Notes: a model not told the origin generated them from the letters alone. A DNA stretch of 64,000 nucleotides from Olavius sp. associated proteobacterium Delta 1 (GCA_902749685.1 CACVKW010000888.1:1-64000), one strand, 5' to 3'. Shown: positions 51,785 through 61,210, counted from the stretch's first letter. A program made the numbers and translations.

Positions 51785-53098
51785 ATGAAAACAGCTTTGA
51801 GATACGGACTGTGCGTGTTGAGTCTGATGTTAGTCATCGGGATAATCTTCCCGGCGGGGGTTCTGGCTCAAAAGACAATTAAAATCGGTGTCATCTACCC
51901 GTTGACCGGCGGTGCCGCTGCGGCCGGGCGTGAGCTGCGGGCCGGTGCGGAACTGGCGGCCCAGATCGCCAATAACGCCATGCCCGACATTGCCATGACC
52001 ATGGCCAAAAACGCCGGCATCAAAAATTTAGGCGGTGCCAAAATCGAACTGATCTTCAAGGACCATGAGGGCAACCCCACCCTGGGAGCCGACCTGGCCA
52101 AAAAGCTGATCCTGGATGATAAAGTCGACGGCATTCTGGGCTGTTACTTCAGCTCGGTTACCAAAACCGTCAGTGCCGTCGCCGAACAGCATGGGATTCC
52201 GATGATTAACGGAACCTCCACCTCGCCGCCCCTGACCCAGCGGGGTTTTAAGTGGTTCTGGCGCACAACTCCCCATGACAAATGGTTTACCAAAGATCTC
52301 TTTGATCTGCTCAATGGCCTGAAGGAGGGCAAAGTCAGAGGTGTTAAAGCCGTGCCGGCCGAAGAGCTCAATACCATTGCCTCGGCCTGTGAAAAAACCG
52401 AATGGGGGTCCAATGTTTCACTCATGATCCAGGATTGGGCCAATCAATACGGCTTCAAAGTGCGCAAGGCGCTGCTGTATGCCAAGGAATCACCGGATCT
52501 TTCGAGCGAGGTCCGCTCATTGAAAGCGGCCCGCCCGGGCGCCATGTTGTTTGCGTCCTATACATCCGATGCGATTTTGATGGTCAAAACCCTGCGCGCC
52601 CAAAAAGTTAAACCCAATATCATCTGGGGCCAGGACGCAGGCTTCGAGAAACCGGAATTTCGCGACACCTTGGGCGACTCGATTATCGGCATCATGACCC
52701 GGACCGTATTTCTGCCCAAAGTGGCTGAACTCAAAAAGGTCTCCGGTCAGGTCAACGTCCTCTACAAGGCCAAAACCGGCAATGACCTGGGCGGCGCCTC
52801 GGCCCGTGCGTTTACCGGGCTACAAACCTGGGTCCACGTGCTCGAAAGCGCCGGCTCCACCAAACCGGCTGATATTCAACAAGCGGCCAACAAGCTTTAC
52901 ATCCCCGGTGATGAGTTGGTGGTTCCCTGGGCCGGAATTGAATTTTCCTCCTCAGGAGATGAAATCGGCCAGAACGTGCTGGGTTCAGGCCTCATTGGCC
53001 AGTATCAAAAAGGCGCGGATGGTAAAATCGGTTTGGAGATCGTCTTTCCATTTGACGTCGCATCAGCCGACATGATCTACCCCTTCCCGCAGTATTAG
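51785..53098 (+). CDS. Branched-chain amino acid ABC transporter binding protein (LivK-like)
   Basis: 437 residues. The signal peptide is about 1-28 (LCVLSLMLVIGIIFPAGVLA). The type-1 periplasmic fold begins with TIKIGVIYPLTGGAAAAGRELRAG and contains GGAKIELIFKDHEGNP, DGILGCYFS and VAEQHGIPMINGTSTSPPLTQRGF, typical of LivK/AmiC-like proteins. The ligand may be a branched-chain or other hydrophobic amino acid, or an amide. AAAGGAGG precedes the ATG. It heads a five-gene importer; the hairpin after it may raise its level over the membrane subunits. Confidence 0.92.
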   Translation: MKTALRYGLCVLSLMLVIGIIFPAGVLAQKTIKIGVIYPLTGGAAAAGRELRAGAELAAQIANNAMPDIAMTMAKNAGIKNLGGAKIELIFKDHEGNPTLGADLAKKLILDDKVDGILGCYFSSVTKTVSAVAEQHGIPMINGTSTSPPLTQRGFKWFWRTTPHDKWFTKDLFDLLNGLKEGKVRGVKAVPAEELNTIASACEKTEWGSNVSLMIQDWANQYGFKVRKALLYAKESPDLSSEVRSLKAARPGAMLFASYTSDAILMVKTLRAQKVKPNIIWGQDAGFEKPEFRDTLGDSIIGIMTRTVFLPKVAELKKVSGQVNVLYKAKTGNDLGGASARAFTGLQTWVHVLESAGSTKPADIQQAANKLYIPGDELVVPWAGIEFSSSGDEIGQNVLGSGLIGQYQKGADGKIGLEIVFPFDVASADMIYPFPQY

Positions 53099-53123
53099 CG
53101 ATAGCTTGAAATTGTATCCCGTT

Positions 53124-53153
53124 CTCCATCCCTCTGAGGTTAGAGGGATGGGG
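53124..53153 (+). terminator. Hairpin between binding-protein and permease genes
   Basis: CCATCCCTCT (53126-53135) pairs with AGAGGGATGG (53142-53151), extendable to 12 bp with G-T pairs, 26 nt after the stop. It has no T-run. Such hairpins commonly stabilise or partly terminate the transcript after the binding-protein gene. A tandem block of TATTGGAG words (53174-53214) follows in the spacer. Confidence 0.5.
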
Positions 53154-53383
53154 CGGGAATGTATCAACTTCCATGGAGTATTGGAGTGTTGGAGTATTGG
53201 GGTATTGGAGTTTTGGATAAAGACCATTACTCCATCACGCCAGTACTCCTCCCCTCCTGGTCAATATATTTTGACATAGCTACTTATCAATGCTTCAAGA
53301 ACAGGGCGCTAACTCATTAAAATTGACAGAATTCCTTAATTTTAGGCACTTTAGGCATTTTCTAATTTTAGGCATTTCTTCTT

Positions 53384-54298
53384 ATGGACATCCTGCTAAG
53401 TTCAATCGTTGCCGGCCTGCTGTTCGGCATGGTGCTGGCCATGGTGGCCCTGGGTCTGACGATCATCTTCGGGGTGATGGATATCGTCAACTTTGCCCAT
53501 GGTGAATTCCTCATGATCGGCATGTATACCGGTCTGTTGACGGCCCAGGCCACCGGTTTGGATCCGCTGTTGACTTTACCCGTGGCAGCCGTGGTGGGCT
53601 TTCTGCTGGGAATTGTTTGCTACACCGGGTTTATTAAATTTTTGCTCAGAGGGCCCATGATCGCCCAGCTTCTCGGGACATTCGGCCTGATGCTGTTGCT
53701 AAGAAATCTGGCCCTGCTGATTTTCGGGGCCGAGGACCGGGCCCTGCATCACGGGCTGCTGGTCGGCAAAAGCTTTGATATCGGCATGGGGGTCATTATT
53801 CCGGCCACCAAACTGGCAGCCGCCGGGCTGTCGGTGCTGGCTTTTTGGGGAATCTGGCAGTTAATGAACCGGACGAAAATGGGCAAAGCCCTGACCGCTA
53901 CCTCTTTGAATGCCCAGGGTGCCCGTTACATGGGGATTCCCACCGAAAGAATGAATGCCCTGGCCTGGGGCATCGGCGGGGCGACGGTGACCATCGCCGG
54001 TGCGCTGATTGTCAATTTCTGGTCGGTAAATCCGTTCATCGGGCTGCTGTTTACGATGCTCGCCTTTGCCATCGTGGCCCTGGGCGGGTTCGGCAGTGTA
54101 CCGGGAGCGTTTTTTGCCGGGCTGGTGGTGGGTATGATTACCGAAATTCCCGGATTCTGGGATTTTTTTTCCTACACGTTCGACTCTGATTGGATGATGA
54201 ATGTCCCCATGACATCGTTTAAATACATGTGGGTATATGTGGCTTACTTTTTGATTGTGGTGCTCAGGCCCAGGGGGTTGTTCGGATGGAAGCAATAA
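53384..54298 (+). CDS. livH: Branched-chain amino acid ABC transporter permease LivH
   Basis: 304 residues with about eight membrane helices. GLTIIFGVMDIVNFAHGEFLMIGMY near the N-terminus is the LivH signature. MGKALTATSLNAQGARYMGIPTERMNALAWGIGGA is the cytoplasmic coupling loop. GGFGSVPGAFFAGLVVGMIT follows in the last third. It forms the channel with LivM, whose start it overlaps by 13 nt. No good ribosome binding site is seen before its ATG. Confidence 0.94.
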   Translation: MDILLSSIVAGLLFGMVLAMVALGLTIIFGVMDIVNFAHGEFLMIGMYTGLLTAQATGLDPLLTLPVAAVVGFLLGIVCYTGFIKFLLRGPMIAQLLGTFGLMLLLRNLALLIFGAEDRALHHGLLVGKSFDIGMGVIIPATKLAAAGLSVLAFWGIWQLMNRTKMGKALTATSLNAQGARYMGIPTERMNALAWGIGGATVTIAGALIVNFWSVNPFIGLLFTMLAFAIVALGGFGSVPGAFFAGLVVGMITEIPGFWDFFSYTFDSDWMMNVPMTSFKYMWVYVAYFLIVVLRPRGLFGWKQ

Positions 54299-55293
54299 AA
54301 AACGCGCTCGATTTTTCGGACTTTCCCCGCATCGATCTGATCGTGGCAACCCTGGTACTACTTTTTTTGCTGGCTTTCCCGATATTTCATTTTTCATCCT
54401 ATGCCATGGCCACCATGATCCAGTTTCTCATGTTCTCGCTCTACGGCATGGGCTGGAACACCATCGGCGGTTACGGCGGCCAGGTCGATCTGGGCAAAGC
54501 CCAGTACGTGGGTATCGGGGCCTATACAACCGCTGTCATGCTGATATACTGGGACATCCCTTTTTGGGTTTCCATGCCTATCGGAGTGTGCCTGTCGGTG
54601 GGGTGGTCCTTTATCATCGGGTATCCGCTGTTCAGGCTTAAAGGTCACTACTTTGCCATTGCCACCATTGCCACCTCCCTGGTGCTCAAGGATCTTTTTG
54701 AAGTCTGGGATTTTGTCGGGGCGGCCAGGGGGCTAGAAATATCCCCGATCAAATACCAACCACCGGATTTCCTGAGACTGATTTTTAAGGAAGATATTTA
54801 CTATAATTATGTCCTGCTCGTTTTTTTTATAATCGGCCTTCTTTACATCAACTGGTTTCGCAAGTCGCGCCTGGGTTTTCAGCTCAGATGTATCAAGGAC
54901 AATGAGGATGTAGCCCGCTCCCTGGGAATTAACGTGCACCTGGCCAAAGTCAAAACCTATGCCATTGCCACGGCCTTCGTCAGTGTGGTGGGATCGTTTC
55001 ATGCCTGCTACATCAAAAATATTGAGCCGGAAGACACCATGAGCCTGAGCATTTCCATCCTGATCGCCCTGATGGCCATGCTTGGCGGTGCCGGCTCAAT
55101 GTGGGGGCCGATCATCGGTGCCGGCATCTTGATTCCACTCAAAAGCTACCTCAAAGAATGGCTCGGGGCCACGGCCGGTCTGGTCGGCATTGATATTATT
55201 ATCTACGCGATAATCATCATGCTGGTTTCGGCCTTTGAGCCCAGGGGCATATGGGGCATTGTTGAAAAAATTCGCCGGAGGAAACGTAAATAA
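54286..55293 (+). CDS. livM: Branched-chain amino acid ABC transporter permease LivM
   Basis: 335 residues from the ATG at 54286 (MEAIKNALDFSDFPRIDL), which overlaps the end of livH as is usual; an upstream ATG at 54229 lies deep inside livH. LivM features are GWNTIGGYGGQVDLGKAQYVGIGAYT, then SRLGFQLRCIKDNEDVARSLGINVHLAKVKTYAIA and GGAGSMWGPIIGAGIL. Its stop shares one base with the start of livG. Confidence 0.94.
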   Translation: MEAIKNALDFSDFPRIDLIVATLVLLFLLAFPIFHFSSYAMATMIQFLMFSLYGMGWNTIGGYGGQVDLGKAQYVGIGAYTTAVMLIYWDIPFWVSMPIGVCLSVGWSFIIGYPLFRLKGHYFAIATIATSLVLKDLFEVWDFVGAARGLEISPIKYQPPDFLRLIFKEDIYYNYVLLVFFIIGLLYINWFRKSRLGFQLRCIKDNEDVARSLGINVHLAKVKTYAIATAFVSVVGSFHACYIKNIEPEDTMSLSISILIALMAMLGGAGSMWGPIIGAGILIPLKSYLKEWLGATAGLVGIDIIIYAIIIMLVSAFEPRGIWGIVEKIRRRKRK

Positions 55294-56048
55294 TGGCATT
55301 ACTCGAAGTTCACAACGTCACCAAGGATTTCGGCGGATTAAGAGCCAACAGTGATGTTTCCTTCTCCACGGAAAAAGGGGACTTGGTGGGATTGATTGGA
55401 CCCAATGGGGCCGGTAAAACCACGCTGTTTAACTGCATCTCCGGGCTGCACCAGGTTAGCGCCGGCCGAATTCTCTTTGCAGGAGAGGATATCACCGAGT
55501 TAAAAGCACACGAGGTCGCGAGGCGCGGCCTGGCACGCACGTTTCAGGTTTATACAGCCTCCGGTGATTTGAACGTGGCTGAAAATGTGATGGTCGGCTG
55601 TTTCATGCGCACCCGCTCCCGCGCCCAGGCCAAAACCCGGGCCGAAGAAATACTGGCCTTATTGAAGCTGCAGGATGTTTCCGATTACCTGGTCAGTGAG
55701 TTGCCGGTGGCAGCTCAAAAGCGGGTGACCATGGCCACCGCTCTGGGGTCCGATCCCAGGATGCTGCTGCTGGATGAAGTTGCCGCCGGATTAAATCCCA
55801 GCGAAATCGAAGAAATCCTGACCAGCATCAAACACATTCATTATGACCTGGGAATTACCGTCATGCTGATCGAACATGTCATGGAGCTGGTGATGAAAAT
55901 CAGCGATCGGGTTATTGTACTGGACTCCGGCCAAAAAATTGCCGAAGGCAATCCCGGCGATATCGCCAAAGATCCTGCGGTAATCAAGGCCTACCTGGGC
56001 GAGCGCTATGCAGCAGAACACAAATCAGGACTGAGGGCTGAGGACTGA
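55293..56048 (+). CDS. livG: Branched-chain amino acid ABC transporter ATPase LivG
   Basis: 251 residues. Walker A GPNGAGKTT, the LivG-type VARRGLARTFQVY, a degenerate signature (ELPVAAQKRVTMATAL in place of LSGGQ), Walker B MLLLDEVAAGLNPSE and the switch ...IEHVMELVM are visible. The weakened LSGGQ (ELPVA) is unusual, since most LivG proteins read LSYGQQR; it may reduce or alter ATP turnover. The gene overlaps livM by 1 nt. Confidence 0.93.
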   Translation: MALLEVHNVTKDFGGLRANSDVSFSTEKGDLVGLIGPNGAGKTTLFNCISGLHQVSAGRILFAGEDITELKAHEVARRGLARTFQVYTASGDLNVAENVMVGCFMRTRSRAQAKTRAEEILALLKLQDVSDYLVSELPVAAQKRVTMATALGSDPRMLLLDEVAAGLNPSEIEEILTSIKHIHYDLGITVMLIEHVMELVMKISDRVIVLDSGQKIAEGNPGDIAKDPAVIKAYLGERYAAEHKSGLRAED

Positions 56049-56084
56049 ATGAGGAAGGCAGAGGACTGAGCCAACAGTTGTGAG

Positions 56085-56300
56085 ATTTCAGGTGTCAGGT
56101 TTCAGGTGTCAGGTGTCAGGCTTGTTGTAGGAGACAGATCAGAATTTTGGTAAGCAGTGTTTAAAAAAAGGATAGAGCGCAGCGATACCACCCTTCGAAA
56201 TTCGATATTCGATATTCTGCGGTTCTGCGGTTCGCTTTTCAACTTAAGGGAATCACATTTCAGTTGCCGGCTGTCGGGCTGAAACCTGACACCTGAAACC
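56085..56300. repeat. Blocks of 'AGGTGTCAGG/CCTGACACC' spacer repeat
   Basis: Tandem CAGGTGTCAGGTTTCAGG words at 56091-56119 and the inverse AACCTGACACCTGAAACC at 56282-56299 face each other across the livG-livF spacer. The same words occur at 8190-8214 and 15930-15946. Between them are ATTCGATATTCGATATTC words (56199-56216). The block splits an otherwise compact liv operon. Confidence 0.65.
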
Positions 56301-56342
56301 ATATATTCGTCACCTAAACAATACATAGCGAAGTATGTAAAT

Positions 56343-57059
56343 ATGGACCAGCCTATTCTAGAAATCAAAGACATCAAAGTAAGATATTCCGGCTTACCGG
56401 TCCTGCAGGGTGTTTCCCTGCAGGTGAATCAGGGTGAAACGGTGAGTGTGCTGGGAGCCAACGGAGCCGGCAAGTCCACCCTTCTGCGGGCCGTGATGTG
56501 TACCCAGCACGCTTTTGAAGGCCGGATCCTATATAAAAATCGCGAAATTCAAAAACTCCAAACGGAAGCGATTGTGCGCCTGGGGATCGTCTGCGTTCCC
56601 GAAGAGAAAATGCTTTTCGGTCCGCTGTCCGTCGAAGAAAACCTCATGCTGGGGGCGTATGTTCTCGATGACAATCAACAGGTTCAACAAAACCTGCAGT
56701 TCGTCTACAGCCTTTTCCCGAAACTAGAAGAACGCCGCAAACAGCCCGCCTCCACCCTGTCCGGCGGTGAGCAGCAAATGGTCGCCATCGGTCGCGGCCT
56801 GATGTCCCGCCCCCGCATCCTGATGCTGGACGAGCCTTCGCTGGGATTGGCCCCGCTATTGGTGGATGAGGTATTGGATACGGTCCGCAAACTCAAAGAA
56901 GAAGGTATCACCATTTTACTGGTGGAACAAAACGTGCGCGAAGCCCTCGATCTGGCTGATCGCGCCTATGTTCTGCAAACCGGCAGAATCGTCGGCGAAG
57001 GCTCCGGCCGGGAGCTGCTTGAAAGTGATATGTTTAGGGAAGCATTTCTAGGAATCTAA
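56343..57059 (+). CDS. livF: Branched-chain amino acid ABC transporter ATPase LivF
   Basis: 238 residues with Walker A GANGAGKST, the LivF-type GIVCVPEEKMLFGPLSVEENL, signature LSGGEQQMVA, Walker B LMLDEPSLGLAP and the terminal VEQNV block. It completes the LivKHMGF set. The 294-nt repeat-filled spacer before it is unusual for the family, where livG and livF are normally adjacent. Confidence 0.94.
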   Translation: MDQPILEIKDIKVRYSGLPVLQGVSLQVNQGETVSVLGANGAGKSTLLRAVMCTQHAFEGRILYKNREIQKLQTEAIVRLGIVCVPEEKMLFGPLSVEENLMLGAYVLDDNQQVQQNLQFVYSLFPKLEERRKQPASTLSGGEQQMVAIGRGLMSRPRILMLDEPSLGLAPLLVDEVLDTVRKLKEEGITILLVEQNVREALDLADRAYVLQTGRIVGEGSGRELLESDMFREAFLGI

Positions 57060-57065
57060 CTTGAT

Positions 57066-57965
57066 TTAGCTGTCATATTCGCCCATAAATCTTTGAATAC
57101 CATCGAAATCAAAATCCTCTGCCAGTTGAATTAATTTGTCACAGAAAGGCGCCACCGCATCATTTGCGTACCTGAGTTCATCCGCAATGGATTGGATTTG
57201 CATTACATCGCCCAAATCAGCAGCCGCTTTGATGCGATCGGTTACCTCTTTTACCTGCCCCACCGGAACTTCTGCCAGCCATTCAGCAGAGGGTTCAATG
57301 TTTTTTTCTTCAACCGGCAGCCCTAATGTTAGAACCGCTTCCAGAGCCTGATTGATGGCCTTTTCCAGTTTGACAAATTTCCGGTTCAGTTCCTTATCGG
57401 AGGCAGTCTTCCGGGTCTGTCCTTTAACGAGCTCCATATCCACTGCGGCAGCCTGAAGGCCGGTGGCCTCTAAATTACCGGCCAGCCCTTTGAGATTATG
57501 AATCAGGCTGAGGGCCTGATCAAAATCCCCGCTTGCCAATGCATCACGGATTTCGCCGGCGGCTTCACCATTGTTAGCCCCAAAATCAAGCAGCAGTTTG
57601 CGGTAAATCCGTTTGTTGCCCCGCAATCGTTTTAAACCGGCCGCCAGATCAAATCCCGGCAATGATTCCGGCAGTTGATCTTCGTCCGGTACCGTCGGAT
57701 CAGGTTCGGGCGATGCGTCAGGCATCGGCGGTCCTCCTGGGGTGGCTAAACTCTGTGGGACGGCATCCCGCTCTGCAACCGGCCGAATCCACTTCTGGAG
57801 GGTGGCAAATAGTTTGTCCGGATCGATGGGCTTGGTGACATGATCATCCATGCCGGCTGCCAGGCTTTTTTGCTCATCCCCGGCCATGGCATGGGCTGTC
57901 ATGGCGATGATGGGAACGCTTTTGATTTCAGATTGCGGATTGCGGACTTCTTCTCGCATTCCCAA
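57066..57965 (-). pseudogene. 3' remnant of a hybrid kinase: half receiver domain plus HPt domain
   Basis: 299 codons. After a short lead MREEVRNPQSEIKS, VPIIAMTAHAMAGDEQKSLAAGMDDHVTKPID is the second half of a receiver domain (strand 4, Thr, strand 5 Lys). The phospho-accepting Asp and all kinase domains are missing. An acidic Pro-rich linker and an HPt domain follow, with LSLIHNLKGLAGNLEATGL holding the phospho-His, then a helical tail. Upstream there is only repetitive spacer. The lead NPQSEIKS is encoded by a repeat word. An ATG at 57959 has GGGGGTAA upstream, so a stand-alone HPt protein could still be made. Confidence 0.75.
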
Positions 57966-58260
57966 GTTACCCCCACCCTCTCGCCTTCTTTCCTCTGTTA
58001 TCTGTTTTCTGTTCTCTGTCTTCCGTTTTCTGCTTGCCGCACCATAGATGCGCTGCGAGCGGGACGACGGCGGGTTCGAATTTCCACCTCTAAGTTCTGT
58101 ATTTTATTCTCTGAACTATGAGCTATCAGCTATGAGCTTGATTACTTCTTTCTCCCTTCCACCTTCCGCCTTCCAGATTCTCTCCTCTGTCTTCTGCCTT
58201 CAGTCCTTTTCCTTTGCCGTGCGCCTTGAGCCATGCGCCATGCGCCTTTCTTTTTTACCC
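57966..58260. repeat. Repetitive spacer made of degenerate short words
   Basis: Pyrimidine-rich runs of the TCTGTTTTCTGTTCTCTGTC and CTTCCGCCTTCCAG type alternate with GAGCTATCAGCTATGAGC (58118-58135) and GAGCCATGCGCCATGCGCC (58228-58246). Nothing codes. The block reaches from the truncated kinase remnant to the end of pqiC and may mark the rearrangement that removed the kinase part. Confidence 0.6.
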
Positions 58261-58280
58261 TCAGTCCTCATCGCTCAGTC

Positions 58281-58904
58281 CTAATTTGCCAGTGCCTTTC
58301 TGACTGCAGCGGCCATGTCCCGGCTCAATTTTTCAACCATTCGGCTTTTTGCCAGCACCAATCCTTTGATTGTTACATCTGCGACCTTCTCTTGATATTC
58401 CGATCGTCGCATCAGTATCAAATCGTCTTCCTCAGCCTCCAAAAGCGCCCATTGAACCACCAGCCTGACCTGATCCCCCAAGTTGCCGTCCAGGCGCAAC
58501 ACATCCACCTCCAGCCGGTAGTCGAGCGGAATCGAGCTTTCCGAAGCCATGAAAACCTCGATCGAATCGTTTTGCAGCAGATTTGTCAGGTTTTCTTCAA
58601 GCACGCGCGTCATGTTATCGTTCAGCGGCTCCGCCCACTGATTAAACTCTGCGAGCTGATAGATTGTATTGTCCAGGTTGAGGACGATCTCGTTGCGATT
58701 CAAGTATTCGGCCATCACAACCGTTTCGAGGCCGATATGGATGCGGGCTTCTGCGGATACAGGCGATGTACCGGCCTGGGACGGACTCATCGGACTGAGC
58801 ATATAAAAGTTTGTCGGCGACGATTTGCCGCCCAAACAACCCGCCAGGGCCAGCGACAGAAAAATCATTGCAACGTGCTTTTGACAACGTAAAAATACTT
58901 TCAC
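58281..58904 (-). CDS. pqiC: PqiC-like outer-membrane-side lipoprotein of an MCE transport system
   Basis: 207 residues. The lipoprotein signal is FLSLALAGCLGG (lipobox LAGC). The ABC-type transport auxiliary domain has FYMLSPM near the N-terminus, IGLETVVMAEYLNRNEIVL, and YRLEVDVLRLDGN further on. PqiC anchors at the outer membrane and meets the PqiB tube. It is the last gene of the pqi operon, 4 nt after pqiB. The paired domains and gene order make the assignment strong. Confidence 0.9.
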   Translation of the reverse strand: MKVFLRCQKHVAMIFLSLALAGCLGGKSSPTNFYMLSPMSPSQAGTSPVSAEARIHIGLETVVMAEYLNRNEIVLNLDNTIYQLAEFNQWAEPLNDNMTRVLEENLTNLLQNDSIEVFMASESSIPLDYRLEVDVLRLDGNLGDQVRLVVQWALLEAEEDDLILMRRSEYQEKVADVTIKGLVLAKSRMVEKLSRDMAAAVRKALAN

Positions 58905-58908
58905 TGTT

Positions 58909-60588
58909 TTACCTCCTCTTTGATTTGCCCTTGCCGCGAATCAAGGCTTCAGGGTGTCGCTCAAGGTATTCGGCCCAAATCTTAATGGAACGCGCCGCTG
59001 ATTGAAGCTCCTTGAGGGTACGGTCAGCCTGGGGGGCAACATTCGAATTAAGACTCTTGGCTAGCTTTTGGGCCTGTATTAGCGCAGCATTCAAATTGGA
59101 AACCGCTGATTTCAATTCAGGGGCGATACCCGTGTTCAGAGTTGCGACGAATTTCTGCGCTTGATTCAGCGTCTGATTTAAGGCGGTGATGGATTTTTGT
59201 AAATCGGGTGAATTCGTCAGACGTTTGGCGCCGGAAACCGCATCGCGCAGGTCGTTGCCGATCTGTTCGATGGGCAGCTTTTCCAGTTTCTTCAGCAGTT
59301 GGGTCAGGCTGGTCGTAATTTCCTCCATCGTTGTCGGAATCGTGGGAAACTCCGGGTACAGGCCGTCCCAGTTGATTTTGGCCGGCGGTGCTTCCGGATG
59401 CATTTCGAGCGCAACCAGCAGCTGCCCGGTGATCAGACTGCCCGTTTTAAGCTGGGCGCGCATACCTTTTGCCACGAGATAATCCATGACTCTTTGATTC
59501 TCAGCACCTTCAGGCATCTTGCCGGTAGACTTTATGCGGCCCGGCTCGGTCTCAATCAGAACGGGGATACTGAAGGCCTCTTTCTCAACGTCAAACTCCA
59601 GATTGACATCCAGCACCGAACCGATCTGGATACCATTTAATTCAACCGGCGCACCACTTGTCAGCCCCCGGACACCACTGCCAAAATACAGCAGCCACCG
59701 GCTCTTGCGGGTAAAGGTCTTCTCAGAAATGCTCTCACGGTTCTTGTAGAGTTGAAAAACGTCATTTTCCGCGGCCGGTTCACCGGGTTCCTGGTTGACC
59801 GGCGTGTCAAAGGCGAGGCCGCCGATCATCAATGTCACCAATGATTCCGTGTCCACCCGGATACCTTCGGCACCGATGTCGACATCCAAACCGCTGGCGT
59901 TATAAAACCGGGTGTTTTTGCGCACCAGATTGTGATGGGGATCATGGACGAACACCCCGACGGTCACCGCCTGCCCGTCTTCGTCCAGTTTGAAGCTGAC
60001 CACCTGGCCGACCTCGATCCGCCTAAAGTAGACCGGGGCTCCGATGTTCAAAGACCCAAGGCTCGCAGCCCTCAACACAAAATGACTGCCCGGCAGATCG
60101 GTGGTCACCACCGGAGGCGTCTCCAGCCCCTCGAAATGGGTTGCCGGCCGGCCGGGTTCGCCCGGATCAAGTCCGATGTAGGCCCCTGAAAAAAGGGTGC
60201 CGAGCCCGGAAACGCCGCCGGCCGCAACCCGGGCCCGCACAACCCAGAAGCGCGTGTTCTGCGAGAGGAATTTTTTCGCTTTTTTAACCAGCTCGGCCTT
60301 CAGGATTACCTGGGAGAGATTATCGTCCAAATCGATGGAATCAACCTGGCCCAGTTCGACATCTTTGTACTTGATCTTGGTCTTGCCGGCCTCCAACCCC
60401 GCGGCCGACTTGAAGGTGATGGTAATTGTCGGTCCTTTTTCGGAGAGGGCTTTGTAAACCAGCCAACCGCCGATAGCCAAGGCAACCAGCGGCACCAGCC
60501 AGACGATGGAAATACGGCGTTTTTTCGTCCGGAATTCGGGTTCAGGTAAACCCTTTAATTCAGACTTATCCTTTCTAGAATTACCCAT
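58909..60588 (-). CDS. pqiB: PqiB-like protein with three MCE domains
   Basis: 559 residues, about the length of E. coli PqiB (546). One N-terminal membrane helix (ISIVWLVPLVALAIGGWLVY) is followed by three MCE domains: GPTITITFKSAAGLEAGKTKIKYKDVELGQV, then GSLNIGAPVYFRRIEVGQV and GVRGLTSGAPVELNGIQIG. A C-terminal coiled-coil needle (about 420-540, LNQTLNQAQKFVATLNT...) follows. It should form a hexameric tube across the periplasm for lipid traffic. Its start overlaps pqiA2 by 8 nt. Confidence 0.93.
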   Translation of the reverse strand: MGNSRKDKSELKGLPEPEFRTKKRRISIVWLVPLVALAIGGWLVYKALSEKGPTITITFKSAAGLEAGKTKIKYKDVELGQVDSIDLDDNLSQVILKAELVKKAKKFLSQNTRFWVVRARVAAGGVSGLGTLFSGAYIGLDPGEPGRPATHFEGLETPPVVTTDLPGSHFVLRAASLGSLNIGAPVYFRRIEVGQVVSFKLDEDGQAVTVGVFVHDPHHNLVRKNTRFYNASGLDVDIGAEGIRVDTESLVTLMIGGLAFDTPVNQEPGEPAAENDVFQLYKNRESISEKTFTRKSRWLLYFGSGVRGLTSGAPVELNGIQIGSVLDVNLEFDVEKEAFSIPVLIETEPGRIKSTGKMPEGAENQRVMDYLVAKGMRAQLKTGSLITGQLLVALEMHPEAPPAKINWDGLYPEFPTIPTTMEEITTSLTQLLKKLEKLPIEQIGNDLRDAVSGAKRLTNSPDLQKSITALNQTLNQAQKFVATLNTGIAPELKSAVSNLNAALIQAQKLAKSLNSNVAPQADRTLKELQSAARSIKIWAEYLERHPEALIRGKGKSKRR

Positions 60589-61210
60589 GCAATACCTCCT
60601 CTTTGTCCCAGATCAACCGGGGATCGAAACTCATGGCAGCGAATATGGTGATCACCACCACCGCGCCGAAAAAAATCGCTCCGGGACCGGCATGGATGGT
60701 TGCCAGGCCTCCCAGATGCACCAGGGCCACCAGGATGGTCACCACAAAAATATCGACCATCGACCAGCGGCCGATGATCTCGGTAATCCGGTAAAGCACG
60801 GTGCGGTCTTTCTGGCGCCAGCTGGACTTGCGCTGTACGCTGATCAACAGGAATATCAAAATGAGCAGCTTCAGCAGCGGAACGAATACACTGGCCAAAA
60901 AGATGACCAGGGCGATGGGCCACATCCCGGTGTGAATAAAATAGATGACGCCGCTCATGATCGTGTCCGACTGGGCCTTGCCCAGTGAAATAACGATGGT
61001 GATGGGAAGCAAATTTGCGGGAATGTAGAAAATGATGGCCGCTATCACCAGGGCCCAGGTCCGCGCGATGCTGTTGGGTTTGCGATCATGCAGGCTGGCG
61101 CCGCAACGTGGACATACCCTGTCCCACGAGCGCTTGCCCCGTTCACAAAGAAGATGACAGCTGTGGCAGCTGATCAACCCTGCACTGCGTGCTGTAGTAA
61201 AATCGCTCAT
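60581..61210 (-). CDS. PqiA half-protein (second of two)
   Basis: 209 residues from the ATG at 61210, which overlaps the stop of the preceding pqiA half as ATGA and has GGGAGGCG upstream. An N-terminal zinc ribbon CHSCHLLCERGKRSWDRVCPRCG is followed by four membrane helices (NSIARTWALVIAAIIFYIPANLLPI is the PqiA signature). E. coli PqiA carries two such halves in one chain; here they are separate genes. Confidence 0.92.
   Translation of the reverse strand: MSDFTTARSAGLISCHSCHLLCERGKRSWDRVCPRCGASLHDRKPNSIARTWALVIAAIIFYIPANLLPITIVISLGKAQSDTIMSGVIYFIHTGMWPIALVIFLASVFVPLLKLLILIFLLISVQRKSSWRQKDRTVLYRITEIIGRWSMVDIFVVTILVALVHLGGLATIHAGPGAIFFGAVVVITIFAAMSFDPRLIWDKEEVLHG

Noticed and set aside
58233..58892. 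219-codon plus-strand frame opposite pqiC
   Set aside because: The minus strand encodes a clear PqiC lipoprotein in operon context; the plus-strand peptide matches nothing.
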